64,000 bases of DNA from Bacteroidetes bacterium UBA4414 (lineage in GTDB: Bacteria; Bacteroidota; Bacteroidia; Chitinophagales; Chitinophagaceae): positions 21,126-85,125 of the forward strand of contig DGQM01000014.1 of the NCBI GenBank assembly GCA_002389765.1. Direction: 5' to 3'. The position numbers and the translations under genes were made by a program. Of this stretch, positions 7,969 through 16,176 are shown piece by piece (position 1 is the first letter of the stretch; each line of letters starts with the position of its first letter). The notes below the pieces were generated by a model, which worked only from the letters and a program-made list of their open reading frames with translations, did no database searches and had not been told where the DNA came from.

Positions 7969-8664
7969 ATGGATATTAACACGGTAATCAGCCATTTCAA
8001 AGGCAATTTTATTGCTACACCGCAACAGGTGCAGGAAAAACTATCGCGCATCAAAGCCTATGTGTTCGATTGGGATGGTGTGTTTAATAATGGGGTGAAG
8101 GACGAGAACGGTACCAGCTCTTTCAGCGAGGTAGATGCGATGGGTACCAATATGCTGCGCTTCAATCACTACCTGCGTCATAATGATGTGCCTGTGGTAG
8201 CCATCATATCGGGCGAGCGTAATAGTGCTGCATGGACATTGGCCAAGCGCGAATGTTTTCATGGTGCGTACAGCAAAATAAAAATGAAGACGGAAGCCAT
8301 GCAACACCTATGCGAGAAGCATGGTATCAAGCCCGAAGAAATAGCTTTTGTATTTGACGATGTGCTGGACTTTGGTGCTGCAGAAATATGCGGACTGCGC
8401 ATCATGATACCACGCCCTTGCAATCCTTTGCTTACAGAGTTTGCAGTACAAAACGGACTGGTAGATTACCTGACTGCCAATGTAGGAGGTGAGGGTGCTG
8501 TACGTGAAATTGTAGAGCTGTTGACAGGCCTTAGCGGGTTGTACAATGAAACTATTGGCAGTCGTATGCGCTATACAGATACCTATAAAACATACATCAC
8601 GCTGCGCAATCAGACAGTGCCGTCTTTTTACATTTATAAGGATTCACAAATAATAGAAGAATAA
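7969..8664 (+). CDS. kdsC: KdsC-like HAD phosphatase (Kdo-8-phosphate phosphatase candidate)
   Basis: KdsC removes the phosphate from Kdo-8-P. This 231-residue HAD protein has motif I as YVFDWDGVFNNG (Asp34 and Asp36), close to the FDxDGxxxDG of KdsC, motif II in AIISGERN, and an acidic motif IV as FVFDDVLDFG. Motif IV lacks the usual glycine of GDDxxD, and the protein is longer than E. coli KdsC (about 188 residues), with added N- and C-terminal parts. Position between the transaldolase-CBS gene and kdsB supports the assignment. Activity is probable but the altered motif leaves some doubt. Confidence 0.8.
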   Translation: MDINTVISHFKGNFIATPQQVQEKLSRIKAYVFDWDGVFNNGVKDENGTSSFSEVDAMGTNMLRFNHYLRHNDVPVVAIISGERNSAAWTLAKRECFHGAYSKIKMKTEAMQHLCEKHGIKPEEIAFVFDDVLDFGAAEICGLRIMIPRPCNPLLTEFAVQNGLVDYLTANVGGEGAVREIVELLTGLSGLYNETIGSRMRYTDTYKTYITLRNQTVPSFYIYKDSQIIEE

Positions 8665-8673
8665 TAGTTAGTT

Positions 8674-9420
8674 ATGATAGTTGGTATAATACCCGCACGC
8701 TACGCGTCAACCCGTTTTCCCGGCAAGCCATTGATAGAAATCAAAGGCAAGACAATGATACAGCGTGTATACGAGCAGGCATCAAAATGCGGCTCGCTGG
8801 ATAAAGTTGTAGTTGCTACAGACGACGCACGTATCGCAGAGCATGTAGTGTCTTTTGGTGGCGAAGTGGTGATGACGAAAGAAGAACACCCTAGTGGTAC
8901 AGACCGCTGCTGGGATGCACTGCAGCAGATTGGAGGCAATTATCAGTATGTTATTAATATACAGGGCGATGAACCCTTCATAGACCCGTCTCAGATAGAT
9001 ACGTTGGCAAGCGTGCTGAAAGACGGTACAACAGAATTGGCTACACTCATTATACCTGTAGATAGCCACGAAGTGTTGTTTGATATGGGTGAGGTAAAAG
9101 TGGTGCTGAACGACCATCAGGAAGGCATGTACTTCAGCCGTATGGTGATACCTTTTATAAAAGGCGTGCCGCAGGAAGAATGGCATAAGCATCACAACTA
9201 TTATCGCCACGTAGGTATGTATGCCTACCGTGCCGATGTATTGGAAAGCGTATGCAAGCTCACTGTTTCTTCACTTGAAAAAGCAGAGTCTTTAGAACAA
9301 CTACGTTGGCTGGAAGCGGGCTTCAAAATAAAATGCGCCATCACCAACTTCGATAGTCATTGCATTGATACGCCCGAAGATGTTGAAAAAGTATTAAGGC
9401 TGATGAACAACCCCGATTAA
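8674..9420 (+). CDS. kdsB: 3-deoxy-manno-octulosonate cytidylyltransferase (CMP-Kdo synthetase)
   Basis: KdsB activates Kdo, or here perhaps 8-amino-Kdo, with CTP to give the CMP-sugar donor for WaaA. The 248-residue protein has the complete family pattern: IIPARYASTRFPGKPL for CTP binding, VVATDDARI, EHPSGTDRCW, NIQGDEPFI with the metal-binding Asp, YRHVGMYAYR and FDSHCIDTPED. It ends the Kdo operon, 9 bp after the kdsC stop. Confidence 0.96.
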   Translation: MIVGIIPARYASTRFPGKPLIEIKGKTMIQRVYEQASKCGSLDKVVVATDDARIAEHVVSFGGEVVMTKEEHPSGTDRCWDALQQIGGNYQYVINIQGDEPFIDPSQIDTLASVLKDGTTELATLIIPVDSHEVLFDMGEVKVVLNDHQEGMYFSRMVIPFIKGVPQEEWHKHHNYYRHVGMYAYRADVLESVCKLTVSSLEKAESLEQLRWLEAGFKIKCAITNFDSHCIDTPEDVEKVLRLMNNPD

Positions 9421-9446
9421 TCTTTTAGCTACATAAACATAAATAG

Positions 9447-9465
9447 TCCCCTTCAGGGGATTTAG
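9447..9465. terminator. Short hairpin between kdsB and the convergent hydrolase gene
   Basis: TCCCC TTCA GGGGA forms a short 5-bp stem followed by TTTAGGGG. It is weak as a terminator, but it is the only structure between the two convergent genes. Confidence 0.35.
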
Positions 9466-9475
9466 GGGTTTGGTT

Positions 9476-10552
9476 TTAAGGCAACAACTCCCAACCAATC
9501 TTTTTATACGTCGATACGCCAAACTGTTTGCTGTCTTGCAGGTTTGGCGTATTGCCATGTAAGATGGAATTGTAATATCGTAGCGATTGTGGTTTTGCAG
9601 GTGCTCGCCCTTCCAAAGACAGGAAATTGCTGTGGTCGTTACCACATAGCATATTGAAGTTTACATATACTGCCTGCTTGCTGATGTTGCGTACAGGTCT
9701 TTGTCCCAGTTGTCTTTTCTTGCTTACAAGATATGCGCCACCAAGCGTAAAATCTTGCTTGTTGTAGTTGATGTATATGTTCTTAGCAAAGTGTATTTGG
9801 TTTACCAAACGCTTGTGTCCTCTGCGTGGTACGCAAGCAGCATTCATAATGAAGTTGCTAATCCATACATCCCCATTCAGTTTGCCAAGCATATCGTTCC
9901 TAACAGCTTCTCGCCATATATGATTGCCCATGCTGTGGTAAAACATGCTCATCTTGCCACTGCCAAGCGTACCGCTTATGTATAGTTGCTTTACGTGTTC
10001 AAACGCCGGAATAAAATCCTTGTAAGCAGTACGCGCATTTTTCATCGAGAAGAAATAATTACCAAGCCCGCCTTTGGTGGTGGTAATGCTCGGATAGTCG
10101 AACATAATGACATTCACTCCATATTGTCCTGCCATATTCATACCGCGATACAAATCGCTGGTAAAAAGTTTGCCCATACCCTCTACATACATCACCCAAT
10201 CCCTGCTTTTATCGGGCATATAGCCTATAGCTTTTTCCAGGCTTTCTACCGGCAGCACATTCCATTTGCCACTGCGGCTGAAAACGAAATAGTAATGTAG
10301 TGCCTTGCCATCTCTGTCCTCACACATATAGCGCAGCCCGTCTGTGTCATTAGGCTTTCTGTTGCTTATTACTACAATGGCCGTATCTGCGCTCGTTACA
10401 GGGCTGGCTGGCAGGTGTTTAATAGCGGCACATTTTTGCCAATAGGCTTCGTCATTAAAATGCCCTACGGGGTTGGGGCTATTGCCGGGCCTTTTTTGTG
10501 CATTGGATACAAGCGGTAAGAGTGCCAGTAGTATGGCTATCAGTCTTTGCAT
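9476..10552 (-). CDS. Secreted alpha/beta-hydrolase-like protein
   Basis: A signal peptide is clear (MQRLIAILLALLPLVSNA before QKR), so the 358-residue protein is exported. The middle has an alpha/beta hydrolase look: YVEGMG, VNVIMFDYPS, and FYHSMGNHIW, where HSMGN resembles the serine elbow GHSxG of lipases and DUF900-type hydrolases, but the first Gly is replaced by His-Ser after Tyr. A candidate late His is in MLCGNDHSNFLS. No close family is recognised and the substrate is unknown. It is convergent with kdsB and divergent from the S9 peptidase gene. Confidence 0.75.
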   Translation of the reverse strand: MQRLIAILLALLPLVSNAQKRPGNSPNPVGHFNDEAYWQKCAAIKHLPASPVTSADTAIVVISNRKPNDTDGLRYMCEDRDGKALHYYFVFSRSGKWNVLPVESLEKAIGYMPDKSRDWVMYVEGMGKLFTSDLYRGMNMAGQYGVNVIMFDYPSITTTKGGLGNYFFSMKNARTAYKDFIPAFEHVKQLYISGTLGSGKMSMFYHSMGNHIWREAVRNDMLGKLNGDVWISNFIMNAACVPRRGHKRLVNQIHFAKNIYINYNKQDFTLGGAYLVSKKRQLGQRPVRNISKQAVYVNFNMLCGNDHSNFLSLEGRAPAKPQSLRYYNSILHGNTPNLQDSKQFGVSTYKKIGWELLP

Positions 10553-10663
10553 AATCTATAAACGAACTTAAGCATAAATATGTTTTCTGCCGCGGTATAA
10601 AATGGGGGATAGGTTTTTGCCCGATATTCAATAATTTCAGCCCTCGATTCTCAAATCAGTAAT

Positions 10664-12805
10664 ATGAATTATATAAAACAGTTTGCTTTTGCGGGTGCTG
10701 CATTGTTGGCGCTGAATGCACAGGCACAGAAAAAACAATACACCATCGCAGAGGCTACCAATGGTATTTCGGGCGCGTTGGCTCCAAAGGGGCTGAAACA
10801 AGTAAGCTGGGAACCAGGTACTAATAAAATGTATCAGGTAGCAAACGATGCATGGTTCAGCACGCACTTTCCTGATGGCAAGGTTGATACCACACTGCGC
10901 CTGAAAGAACTGAACGATGCAATAGGTGGCAAGCTGAAAGGCATACCGTCTATTAAATGGATAGACAAAGGCTATGTATATTTTCAGACAGGTAATGATT
11001 TGAAGAAAGGTACAAAGACGGCCAATGGCTATATGTGGGAAAACTGGACAAGCCTGCCCGAAAAAGCTGCTAATACTGTAATAGACAAGAGTCTGAATAT
11101 CGCTTACACGATAGATAACAATCTGTACATCATCAAAAAAGATAAGCAGACCGTACAGCTTACTGATGATAAGGACAAGAATATTACCAACGGTGGTGCG
11201 AATGTGCATCGCAACGAGTTTGGTATTGAAGGTGGTATCTTCTTCTCGCCAAATGGCAATAAGCTGGCATACTACCACATGGATCAGACAATGGTGGCAG
11301 ATTATCCTGTGGTAAACTGGCTGGTAACACCTGCGGTAAATGAAAACGTAAAATACCCGATGGCGGGTGGTACATCTCACCAAGTGCAGTTGCGAGTGTA
11401 CAGCCTCAGCACGGGCAAGACGGTGACTATACAAACTACAGGCCCTAAAGACCAGTATCTGACCAACATCAGTTGGAGCCCTGATGAGCAATATATATTC
11501 ATTGCAGTACTGAACCGTGATCAGGATCATATCTGGCTGAATCAGTACAATGCTGAAACAGGTGCGTTTGTAAAAACACTGTTTGAAGAAACAAGCGATA
11601 AATATGCAGAGCCGCTGCACCCGCTTACATTCCTGCCCGAGAGCAATGACAAATTCATCTGGTGGAGCCAGCGCGATGGTTATATGCACTTGTACCTCTA
11701 CAATACAGAAGGCAAGCTGCTGCAACAACTTACAAAAGGCAAATGGATAGTGAATGAGATACTGGGCATGAACAAAGAACGCCAGCAAATCATCATATCT
11801 GCATCCAAAGAGTCGGCACTGGAGAAACACAGCTATACTGTAAACTGGAACAATGGCAGCTTGCGCCGTATAGACTATAACGAAGGTGTACACACTACAT
11901 TGCCAAATGAAAACGGCGAATATGTGTACGATGTATTCTCTGCTGCGGGTGTGCCAAAACGTACTATGGTATTGGGTACCAACAACGGCTTCAGCCAAAC
12001 ACTGATGGATGCTGCCAATACACTGACAGACTATGACCGTCCTGAAATACGCAACATAACACTGCGTGCAGATGATGGTACAGCGCTATATGGCAAACTG
12101 ATATTGCCAACCAACTTTAATGCTCGTAAGAAATATCCTGTTGTTGTATATCTGTACAACGGACCACATGTGCAATTGATACGCAACAGCTTCCCTGAAA
12201 GTGGCAACCTGTGGTACGAATACATGGCACAACGTGGCTATGTAGTATTTACTATGGATGGACGTGGTAGCAGCAACCGTGGTTACAAATTTGAAAGTGC
12301 TACTTGGGGCAAACTGGGTACGGTAGAAATGGAAGACCAACTGAAAGGTGTTGCTTACCTGAAATCTTTACCGTTTGTAGATTCGGAACGCATGGGTGTA
12401 CATGGCTGGAGCTTTGGTGGTTTCATGACTACATCGCTGATGCTGCGCCACCCGGGTGTGTTTAAAGTAGGTGTAGCAGGTGGCCCGGTGATAGACTGGA
12501 AGATGTACGAGATTATGTACACAGAGCGCTACATGAATACGCCTGAACAAAACCCGCAAGGGTATGAAGATGCCAACCTGCTGACGAAGGTGAAGAACCT
12601 GAATGGCAAGTTGCTGCTGATACATGGCACAGACGATGCTACTGTAGTATGGCAACAGTCTGTCAACTTCATAAAGAAAGCAGTGGACGAAAACGTGCAG
12701 GTAGACTATTTCGTTTACCCCGGCTACGAGCATAATGTACGTGGTAAAGACCGTGTACACCTGATGCAAAAGATAACCGACTACTTCGATACTTATCTTA
12801 AATAA
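10664..12805 (+). CDS. S9 family dipeptidyl-peptidase IV-like serine peptidase
   Basis: This is a secreted prolyl-oligopeptidase-family enzyme that trims dipeptides, often X-Pro, from peptides in the periplasm. The 713-residue protein has a signal peptide (cut near AQAQKK), a DPPIV N-terminal beta-propeller (about residues 90-440), and a C-terminal alpha/beta hydrolase domain with Ser583 in GWSFGG, Asp657 or Asp658 in HGTDDA, and His690 in GYEHNV. The length is typical. A strong terminator lies 7 bp past the stop. A 50-bp copy of its 3' end and terminator recurs at 13551-13600. Confidence 0.95.
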   Translation: MNYIKQFAFAGAALLALNAQAQKKQYTIAEATNGISGALAPKGLKQVSWEPGTNKMYQVANDAWFSTHFPDGKVDTTLRLKELNDAIGGKLKGIPSIKWIDKGYVYFQTGNDLKKGTKTANGYMWENWTSLPEKAANTVIDKSLNIAYTIDNNLYIIKKDKQTVQLTDDKDKNITNGGANVHRNEFGIEGGIFFSPNGNKLAYYHMDQTMVADYPVVNWLVTPAVNENVKYPMAGGTSHQVQLRVYSLSTGKTVTIQTTGPKDQYLTNISWSPDEQYIFIAVLNRDQDHIWLNQYNAETGAFVKTLFEETSDKYAEPLHPLTFLPESNDKFIWWSQRDGYMHLYLYNTEGKLLQQLTKGKWIVNEILGMNKERQQIIISASKESALEKHSYTVNWNNGSLRRIDYNEGVHTTLPNENGEYVYDVFSAAGVPKRTMVLGTNNGFSQTLMDAANTLTDYDRPEIRNITLRADDGTALYGKLILPTNFNARKKYPVVVYLYNGPHVQLIRNSFPESGNLWYEYMAQRGYVVFTMDGRGSSNRGYKFESATWGKLGTVEMEDQLKGVAYLKSLPFVDSERMGVHGWSFGGFMTTSLMLRHPGVFKVGVAGGPVIDWKMYEIMYTERYMNTPEQNPQGYEDANLLTKVKNLNGKLLLIHGTDDATVVWQQSVNFIKKAVDENVQVDYFVYPGYEHNVRGKDRVHLMQKITDYFDTYLK

Positions 12806-12811
12806 TAATAA

Positions 12812-12840
12812 AGCCCCGCGATGAGCGGGGCTTTTGTTTT
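12812..12840 (+). terminator. Rho-independent terminator of the S9 peptidase gene
   Basis: An 8-bp stem (AGCCCCGC / GCGGGGCT) with loop GATGA is followed by a T-rich run. The same hairpin with the same loop reappears at 13580-13600. Confidence 0.9.
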
Positions 12841-12853
12841 GTATCTTTAGTGT

Positions 12854-13537
12854 ATGCGATTTATATTGTTCTGTTATAGTTTATTGACTTCAAGTAGTCT
12901 CTTGGCGCAAGAGATTTCAATAAAATCACAGAATAAAGGAGCCTCGAACACACTATACTCTGCAGAGGATAATCTCATACAAATATTAAATATTCCTAAT
13001 GGTGTAAAGGTAAAGTTGGTTGCAGGTTCTGTAACGGAATTGGAACAAGGGCAATATAGCTTCAAGGAAAAATGCTGCTTGACTCCTACATACGATACGC
13101 TGATAATTAGTAAAGGCCGTGAAATTTTATATAAAAAGTCTTTTCGTGTTGTGTATAGAGGTGCTCCTTACATTAGTATTGGTGATGTTGGTTGTTCAGA
13201 TAGCGTAGTAGCAAAAACATTCCTTGAGTATCAGCAAATAAAAATTAGACCGGATAGTCTACATCTCAAAGTGGTTTCATTTGAACTGTCAATACGACCT
13301 GTACATGGCGAAGTATTAGGCCCTTTAACGTCTAATGCTGAAATGTTCACTATGCAACAAATTGAAGCGTTACGCCGACTAAAGAAAGATGATGTCTTAT
13401 TTTTTGATAATGTTATATGTAAATCAATTAATTCAGGCATTGTATCAAAACTGAATGCGGTAATGTATGTATCAGAGTCAACACCTTTAGGCGATGACTT
13501 CATGCCTATGAATAGACTGAATAGACGTGTGAGGTAA
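12854..13537 (+). CDS. Secreted protein with a GldM C-terminal-like region
   Basis: The 227-residue product begins with a signal peptide (ending SSLLAQ). Its second half resembles the C-terminal domain of the gliding/type IX secretion protein GldM: LKVVSFELSI, then MFTMQQIEALRRLKKDDVLFFDNV and a final beta strand. The N-terminal half shows short beta-rich segments. A TATCTTTA box lies 4 bp before the ATG, so the transcript would be nearly leaderless. The gene is flanked on both sides by copies of the S9 peptidase 3' end. The GldM-like domain is moderately convincing; the function is unknown, and no other gld genes are nearby. Confidence 0.7.
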   Translation: MRFILFCYSLLTSSSLLAQEISIKSQNKGASNTLYSAEDNLIQILNIPNGVKVKLVAGSVTELEQGQYSFKEKCCLTPTYDTLIISKGREILYKKSFRVVYRGAPYISIGDVGCSDSVVAKTFLEYQQIKIRPDSLHLKVVSFELSIRPVHGEVLGPLTSNAEMFTMQQIEALRRLKKDDVLFFDNVICKSINSGIVSKLNAVMYVSESTPLGDDFMPMNRLNRRVR

Positions 13538-13550
13538 AAGTGTAGGTAGA

Positions 13551-13600
13551 TATTTTGATACGTATTTGAAATAATAATAAAGCCCCGCGATGAGCGGGGC
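13551..13600 (+). pseudogene. Relic of an S9 peptidase gene 3' end plus its terminator
   Basis: These 50 bases match 12782-12831, the end of the S9 peptidase gene and its terminator, at 45 positions. The relic encodes the same last seven residues and stop (YFDTYLK), and all five differences fall at synonymous sites in those codons; everything after the stop is identical. It is out of frame with the preceding gene, so it is not translated from it. It looks like the remains of a second, diverged copy of the peptidase gene. The hairpin probably still ends transcription of the 12854-13537 gene. Confidence 0.7.
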
Positions 13601-13613
13601 GTTTACTTTATTA

Positions 13614-14699
13614 TCACTTCCCATAATTCTTCTTCAGCTCCCGCATCAATAGTCTTACACCTTGCGGTACAGCATCGCCGTCAAATGCATTGGTGAAGAT
13701 GATGTAGGCAAGATGCCTGTTTCTATCTATATGTGCAATGGTATAGTAAGTATCTGCTGTGCCTGCATGTGTAGACAGGCTTTCTTTCCCCTCATAAATA
13801 TTAAACCATCCGAGTGAATAACCTTGAATGCCTGTATGTATAAACTTGTATGTACTTGCTTTCAGATAATTGTTTTGTCCTGCCAGCCCTGCAATATTCA
13901 TCTGTATGAATCTGATATAGTCCTTTATGCACATATTGATGTTGCTGGATGGTTCTGTATAGTCGATGCTGAGTGCTGTGTTTGATGGGACGGGTACAAA
14001 CTGTCCGTTTTCAAAAGAATGTCCCCAAGTGTCTTTGCGCGTTTGGTTCTCAGGCCATGAAAATCCTATGTTCAGGTGCAGGTCTTTGTTGAACATATTA
14101 TCTGCTAGCTGTTCCCATGTTTTGCCTGTCACTTTTTCCAGCATCAAAGCAGCCAGTGTATAACCTGCATTGGAGTACACAAACGGGCTGGTACTGTCGG
14201 GTAGCACAGGCGGCAATGTGAGTGCCCATTTGCCGAATGCTTTTCTTTTCTCAACCTTATTGCCTTTGAATGATGGTATTACAGGGTCGTCAAAACCCTG
14301 AAAAGGCTGTATGCCTGCACGGTGCGATAGCAAGTCTTGCAACGTAATATTTCTATATGCCTGTTTAGATGCTTTTCTCCACTCGGGAAATACATCGAAT
14401 AGTTTGGTGCTCCATTGCAGCTTGCCACGCTCTACATATTTAGCAATCATAAAAGCCGTCATGGCTTTGGTATTAGAGCCAATATGAAAACGGTCGTCAA
14501 GCGTTGCAGTGTTCGGAAGATTAATGGAGTGTCGCCCGGTAGCGGCTATCTCCAACACACTATCTGCTGTAACCACAGCGTAGCATATTTCAGGGATATG
14601 AAATGCCTGCTTAACAGAGTCTGCAAATCTTAGTGTTTGCTGACTGTAGCATGTTGCGGAAGTGAATAATAATAAGGCAATGAGCCAGATACTACGCAC
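13614..14699 (-). CDS. Beta-lactamase-family serine hydrolase (class C / PBP-like)
   Basis: The 361-residue exported protein has a signal peptide (MRSIWLIALLLFTSATCYSQ) and the three serine hydrolase motifs: SxxK as SNTK in IGSNTKAMTAFM, YxN as YSN in VYSNAGYTLAA, and HxG as HAG in STHAGTADTYY. Such proteins may be D-alanyl peptidases, esterases or lactamases; nothing here says which. A Cys within the signal peptide (TCYSQ) is too poor a lipobox to call a lipoprotein. It overlaps by 8 bp with the small gene upstream, which suggests translational coupling. Confidence 0.92.
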   Translation of the reverse strand: MRSIWLIALLLFTSATCYSQQTLRFADSVKQAFHIPEICYAVVTADSVLEIAATGRHSINLPNTATLDDRFHIGSNTKAMTAFMIAKYVERGKLQWSTKLFDVFPEWRKASKQAYRNITLQDLLSHRAGIQPFQGFDDPVIPSFKGNKVEKRKAFGKWALTLPPVLPDSTSPFVYSNAGYTLAALMLEKVTGKTWEQLADNMFNKDLHLNIGFSWPENQTRKDTWGHSFENGQFVPVPSNTALSIDYTEPSSNINMCIKDYIRFIQMNIAGLAGQNNYLKASTYKFIHTGIQGYSLGWFNIYEGKESLSTHAGTADTYYTIAHIDRNRHLAYIIFTNAFDGDAVPQGVRLLMRELKKNYGK

Positions 14700-14877
14700 G
14701 TACTGTTTGCTTCTTTCTGATGATAAAAGACAGTATCATAAAACCAAAGCCCGAACCGAATATAAGTCCGCTTATCATATCAGATGCTATAGCCTGATGG
14801 TTTAGTAGTAGCGCGGTGGTAGATAGTGATAGCCCGATGGTACGTAAAGCAACTGCTTTTTTGTTTTTAATATTCAT
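14692..14877 (-). CDS. Small two-helix membrane protein
   Basis: This 61-residue protein has two hydrophobic stretches (TIGLSLSTTALLL and SGLIFGSGFGFMILSFII) and a basic C-terminus. A longer version could start at 14928, but that ATG falls within the -33 element of the promoter at 14898-14929, so the Met at 14877 is the better start. Its last 8 bp overlap the serine hydrolase gene. No family is recognised. Confidence 0.6.
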   Translation of the reverse strand: MNIKNKKAVALRTIGLSLSTTALLLNHQAIASDMISGLIFGSGFGFMILSFIIRKKQTVRA

Positions 14878-14897
14878 GGAAGTCGATATTGCTATAC

Positions 14898-14929
14898 TGA
14901 AATTACGCCGTTTTAAATTGGCAACCAAA
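14898..14929 (-). promoter_or_regulatory. Bacteroidota-type promoter for the small membrane protein and serine hydrolase
   Basis: On the minus strand TTTG (14929-14926), 20 bp, then TAATTTCA (14905-14898) fits the TTTG / TAnnTTTG pattern with one mismatch. Transcription would begin near 14892, just upstream of the ATG at 14877. Confidence 0.55.
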
Positions 14930-14955
14930 ATCAGATGATAGTATTGTGTTAAACT

Positions 14956-14982
14956 AAAAGCCCCGCAATTTGCGGGGCTTTT
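14956..14982. terminator. Bidirectional hairpin terminator
   Basis: AAAAGCCCCGCA and its complement form a 12-bp perfect stem with a 3-nt loop and A/T runs on both sides. It directly follows the stop of the minus-strand gene at 14984-15415 and acts as its terminator. Confidence 0.9.
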
Positions 14983-14983
14983 A

Positions 14984-15415
14984 TTATGAATTTTCTAAAG
15001 ACCGATGTTTTATAAGCTTTCTTTTTTCAATGAATAACATAATGAATACAACTAACCAAGCATAGAATCCAATATTCTTCATGCTATTAAGTATTTCAAA
15101 TGTCTGTTCATCCTTCGTTGGAATGGAATTTATTGGCATGAGTAGTGCAGAAACTATTCCTAAAATAAGAAGCAGGTAATATTTATTATTTCGTCCTCTA
15201 CTAATAGATTCATTTTTTAAAGATTGCCAAACTCTGATTACAACATATAGATACCAGATGTAATTGAAAAACGGTATTAATAAATACCACGTTTTCAATG
15301 GATCCATTTTTCTGTTTTCTTCCTTTGTGAATCTTAGTACGTCTGCAACAGTATTGATAAAAAATACTAAGATTATTATGAATACTATATTAATACCAAT
15401 GCTGTCTTGAATCAT
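14984..15415 (-). CDS. Membrane protein of unknown function
   Basis: The 143-residue product has four hydrophobic segments: near the N-terminus (INIVFIIILVFFINTVADVL), WYLLIPFFNYIWYLYVV, YYLLLILGIVSALL and FYAWLVVFIMLFI. The loop VWQSLKNESIS and the basic tail are polar. No catalytic motif or known family is recognised. A terminator follows its stop directly; upstream, the gene lies 22 bp from the dapB stop, so it may be read from the dapB operon or have its own promoter. Confidence 0.65.
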   Translation of the reverse strand: MIQDSIGINIVFIIILVFFINTVADVLRFTKEENRKMDPLKTWYLLIPFFNYIWYLYVVIRVWQSLKNESISRGRNNKYYLLLILGIVSALLMPINSIPTKDEQTFEILNSMKNIGFYAWLVVFIMLFIEKRKLIKHRSLENS

Positions 15416-15437
15416 AGAGTTATAGTGTGCTTTTTGT

Positions 15438-16169
15438 TTACATCTCCACTTTCTTCAATCCCAATACATCCCTCATTTCAAAAATGCCCTGTTTGCCGTT
15501 TACAAATTCGGCGGCTAATACAGCGCCCAGTGCAAAGCCCTTGCGGTTGTGTGCGGTGTGGGTTATTTCTATATCGTCGATGGCTGATGTGTATTTGATG
15601 CTATGCGTGCCTGGTACACCTTCCTCGCGCAGTGCGTTGATGTGTAAGATTTCGGGGTTGTCTTTGTCTTTTTCAGACCAATGTTTTTTGCGTTGCAGGT
15701 TATCAATGATTTGCTCTGCAAGTGTTATGGCTGTGCCGCTTGGCGAATCTTTCTTTTGCAGATGGTGTATCTCTTCCATCTCTACATCGTAGCTCGGCTG
15801 CTCGTTCATCAGCGCAGCCAGTGCTTTGTTTATTTCAAAGAAGATATTTACACCTATGCTAAAGTTGGATGCCTGCAAAAAAGCTTTTCCTTTTTCTATG
15901 GCTTTCATCTTAGCATGGCTCAGTCCTTCGTTCCATCCGGTAGAGCCGCATATAACAGATGTGCCCGCATTCAGGCAAGCTATTACATTGTCTTTAGCAG
16001 CTTCGGGGTTGGTAAACTCTATAGCTACATCTGCTTTAGCCAGGTTCTCTTCCGTCATCTCATCACGATTAGCAGTACTGATGCGCAGTACAATATTGTG
16101 TCCGCGTTCTGTGGCTATCTCTTCAATGGCTTTGCCCATTTTGCCATATCCTATCAATGCTATGTTCAT
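15438..16169 (-). CDS. dapB: 4-hydroxy-tetrahydrodipicolinate reductase
   Basis: DapB reduces 4-hydroxy-tetrahydrodipicolinate with NAD(P)H on the way to meso-diaminopimelate and lysine. The 243-residue protein shows GYGKMGKAIE for dinucleotide binding, AIEFTNPEAA, CGSTGWNEG, ASNFSIGVNIF, EIHHLQKKDSPSGTA with the catalytic His pair and Lys, and the C-terminal ITHTAHNRKGFALGA. The start lies 7 bp after the UbiA stop, so it is the third gene of a DUF1573-ubiA-dapB unit. Confidence 0.95.
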   Translation of the reverse strand: MNIALIGYGKMGKAIEEIATERGHNIVLRISTANRDEMTEENLAKADVAIEFTNPEAAKDNVIACLNAGTSVICGSTGWNEGLSHAKMKAIEKGKAFLQASNFSIGVNIFFEINKALAALMNEQPSYDVEMEEIHHLQKKDSPSGTAITLAEQIIDNLQRKKHWSEKDKDNPEILHINALREEGVPGTHSIKYTSAIDDIEITHTAHNRKGFALGAVLAAEFVNGKQGIFEMRDVLGLKKVEM

Positions 16170-16176
16170 ACAGTGC

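Noticed and set aside
10637..11998. 453-codon minus-strand open frame opposite the S9 peptidase gene
   Set aside because: The plus strand holds a complete peptidase with its triad. The minus frame has the composition of an antisense shadow and no domain.
13614..14699. A beta-lactamase resistance gene
   Set aside because: The SxxK, YxN and HxG motifs are shared by many esterases and peptidases. Nothing shows lactam hydrolysis.
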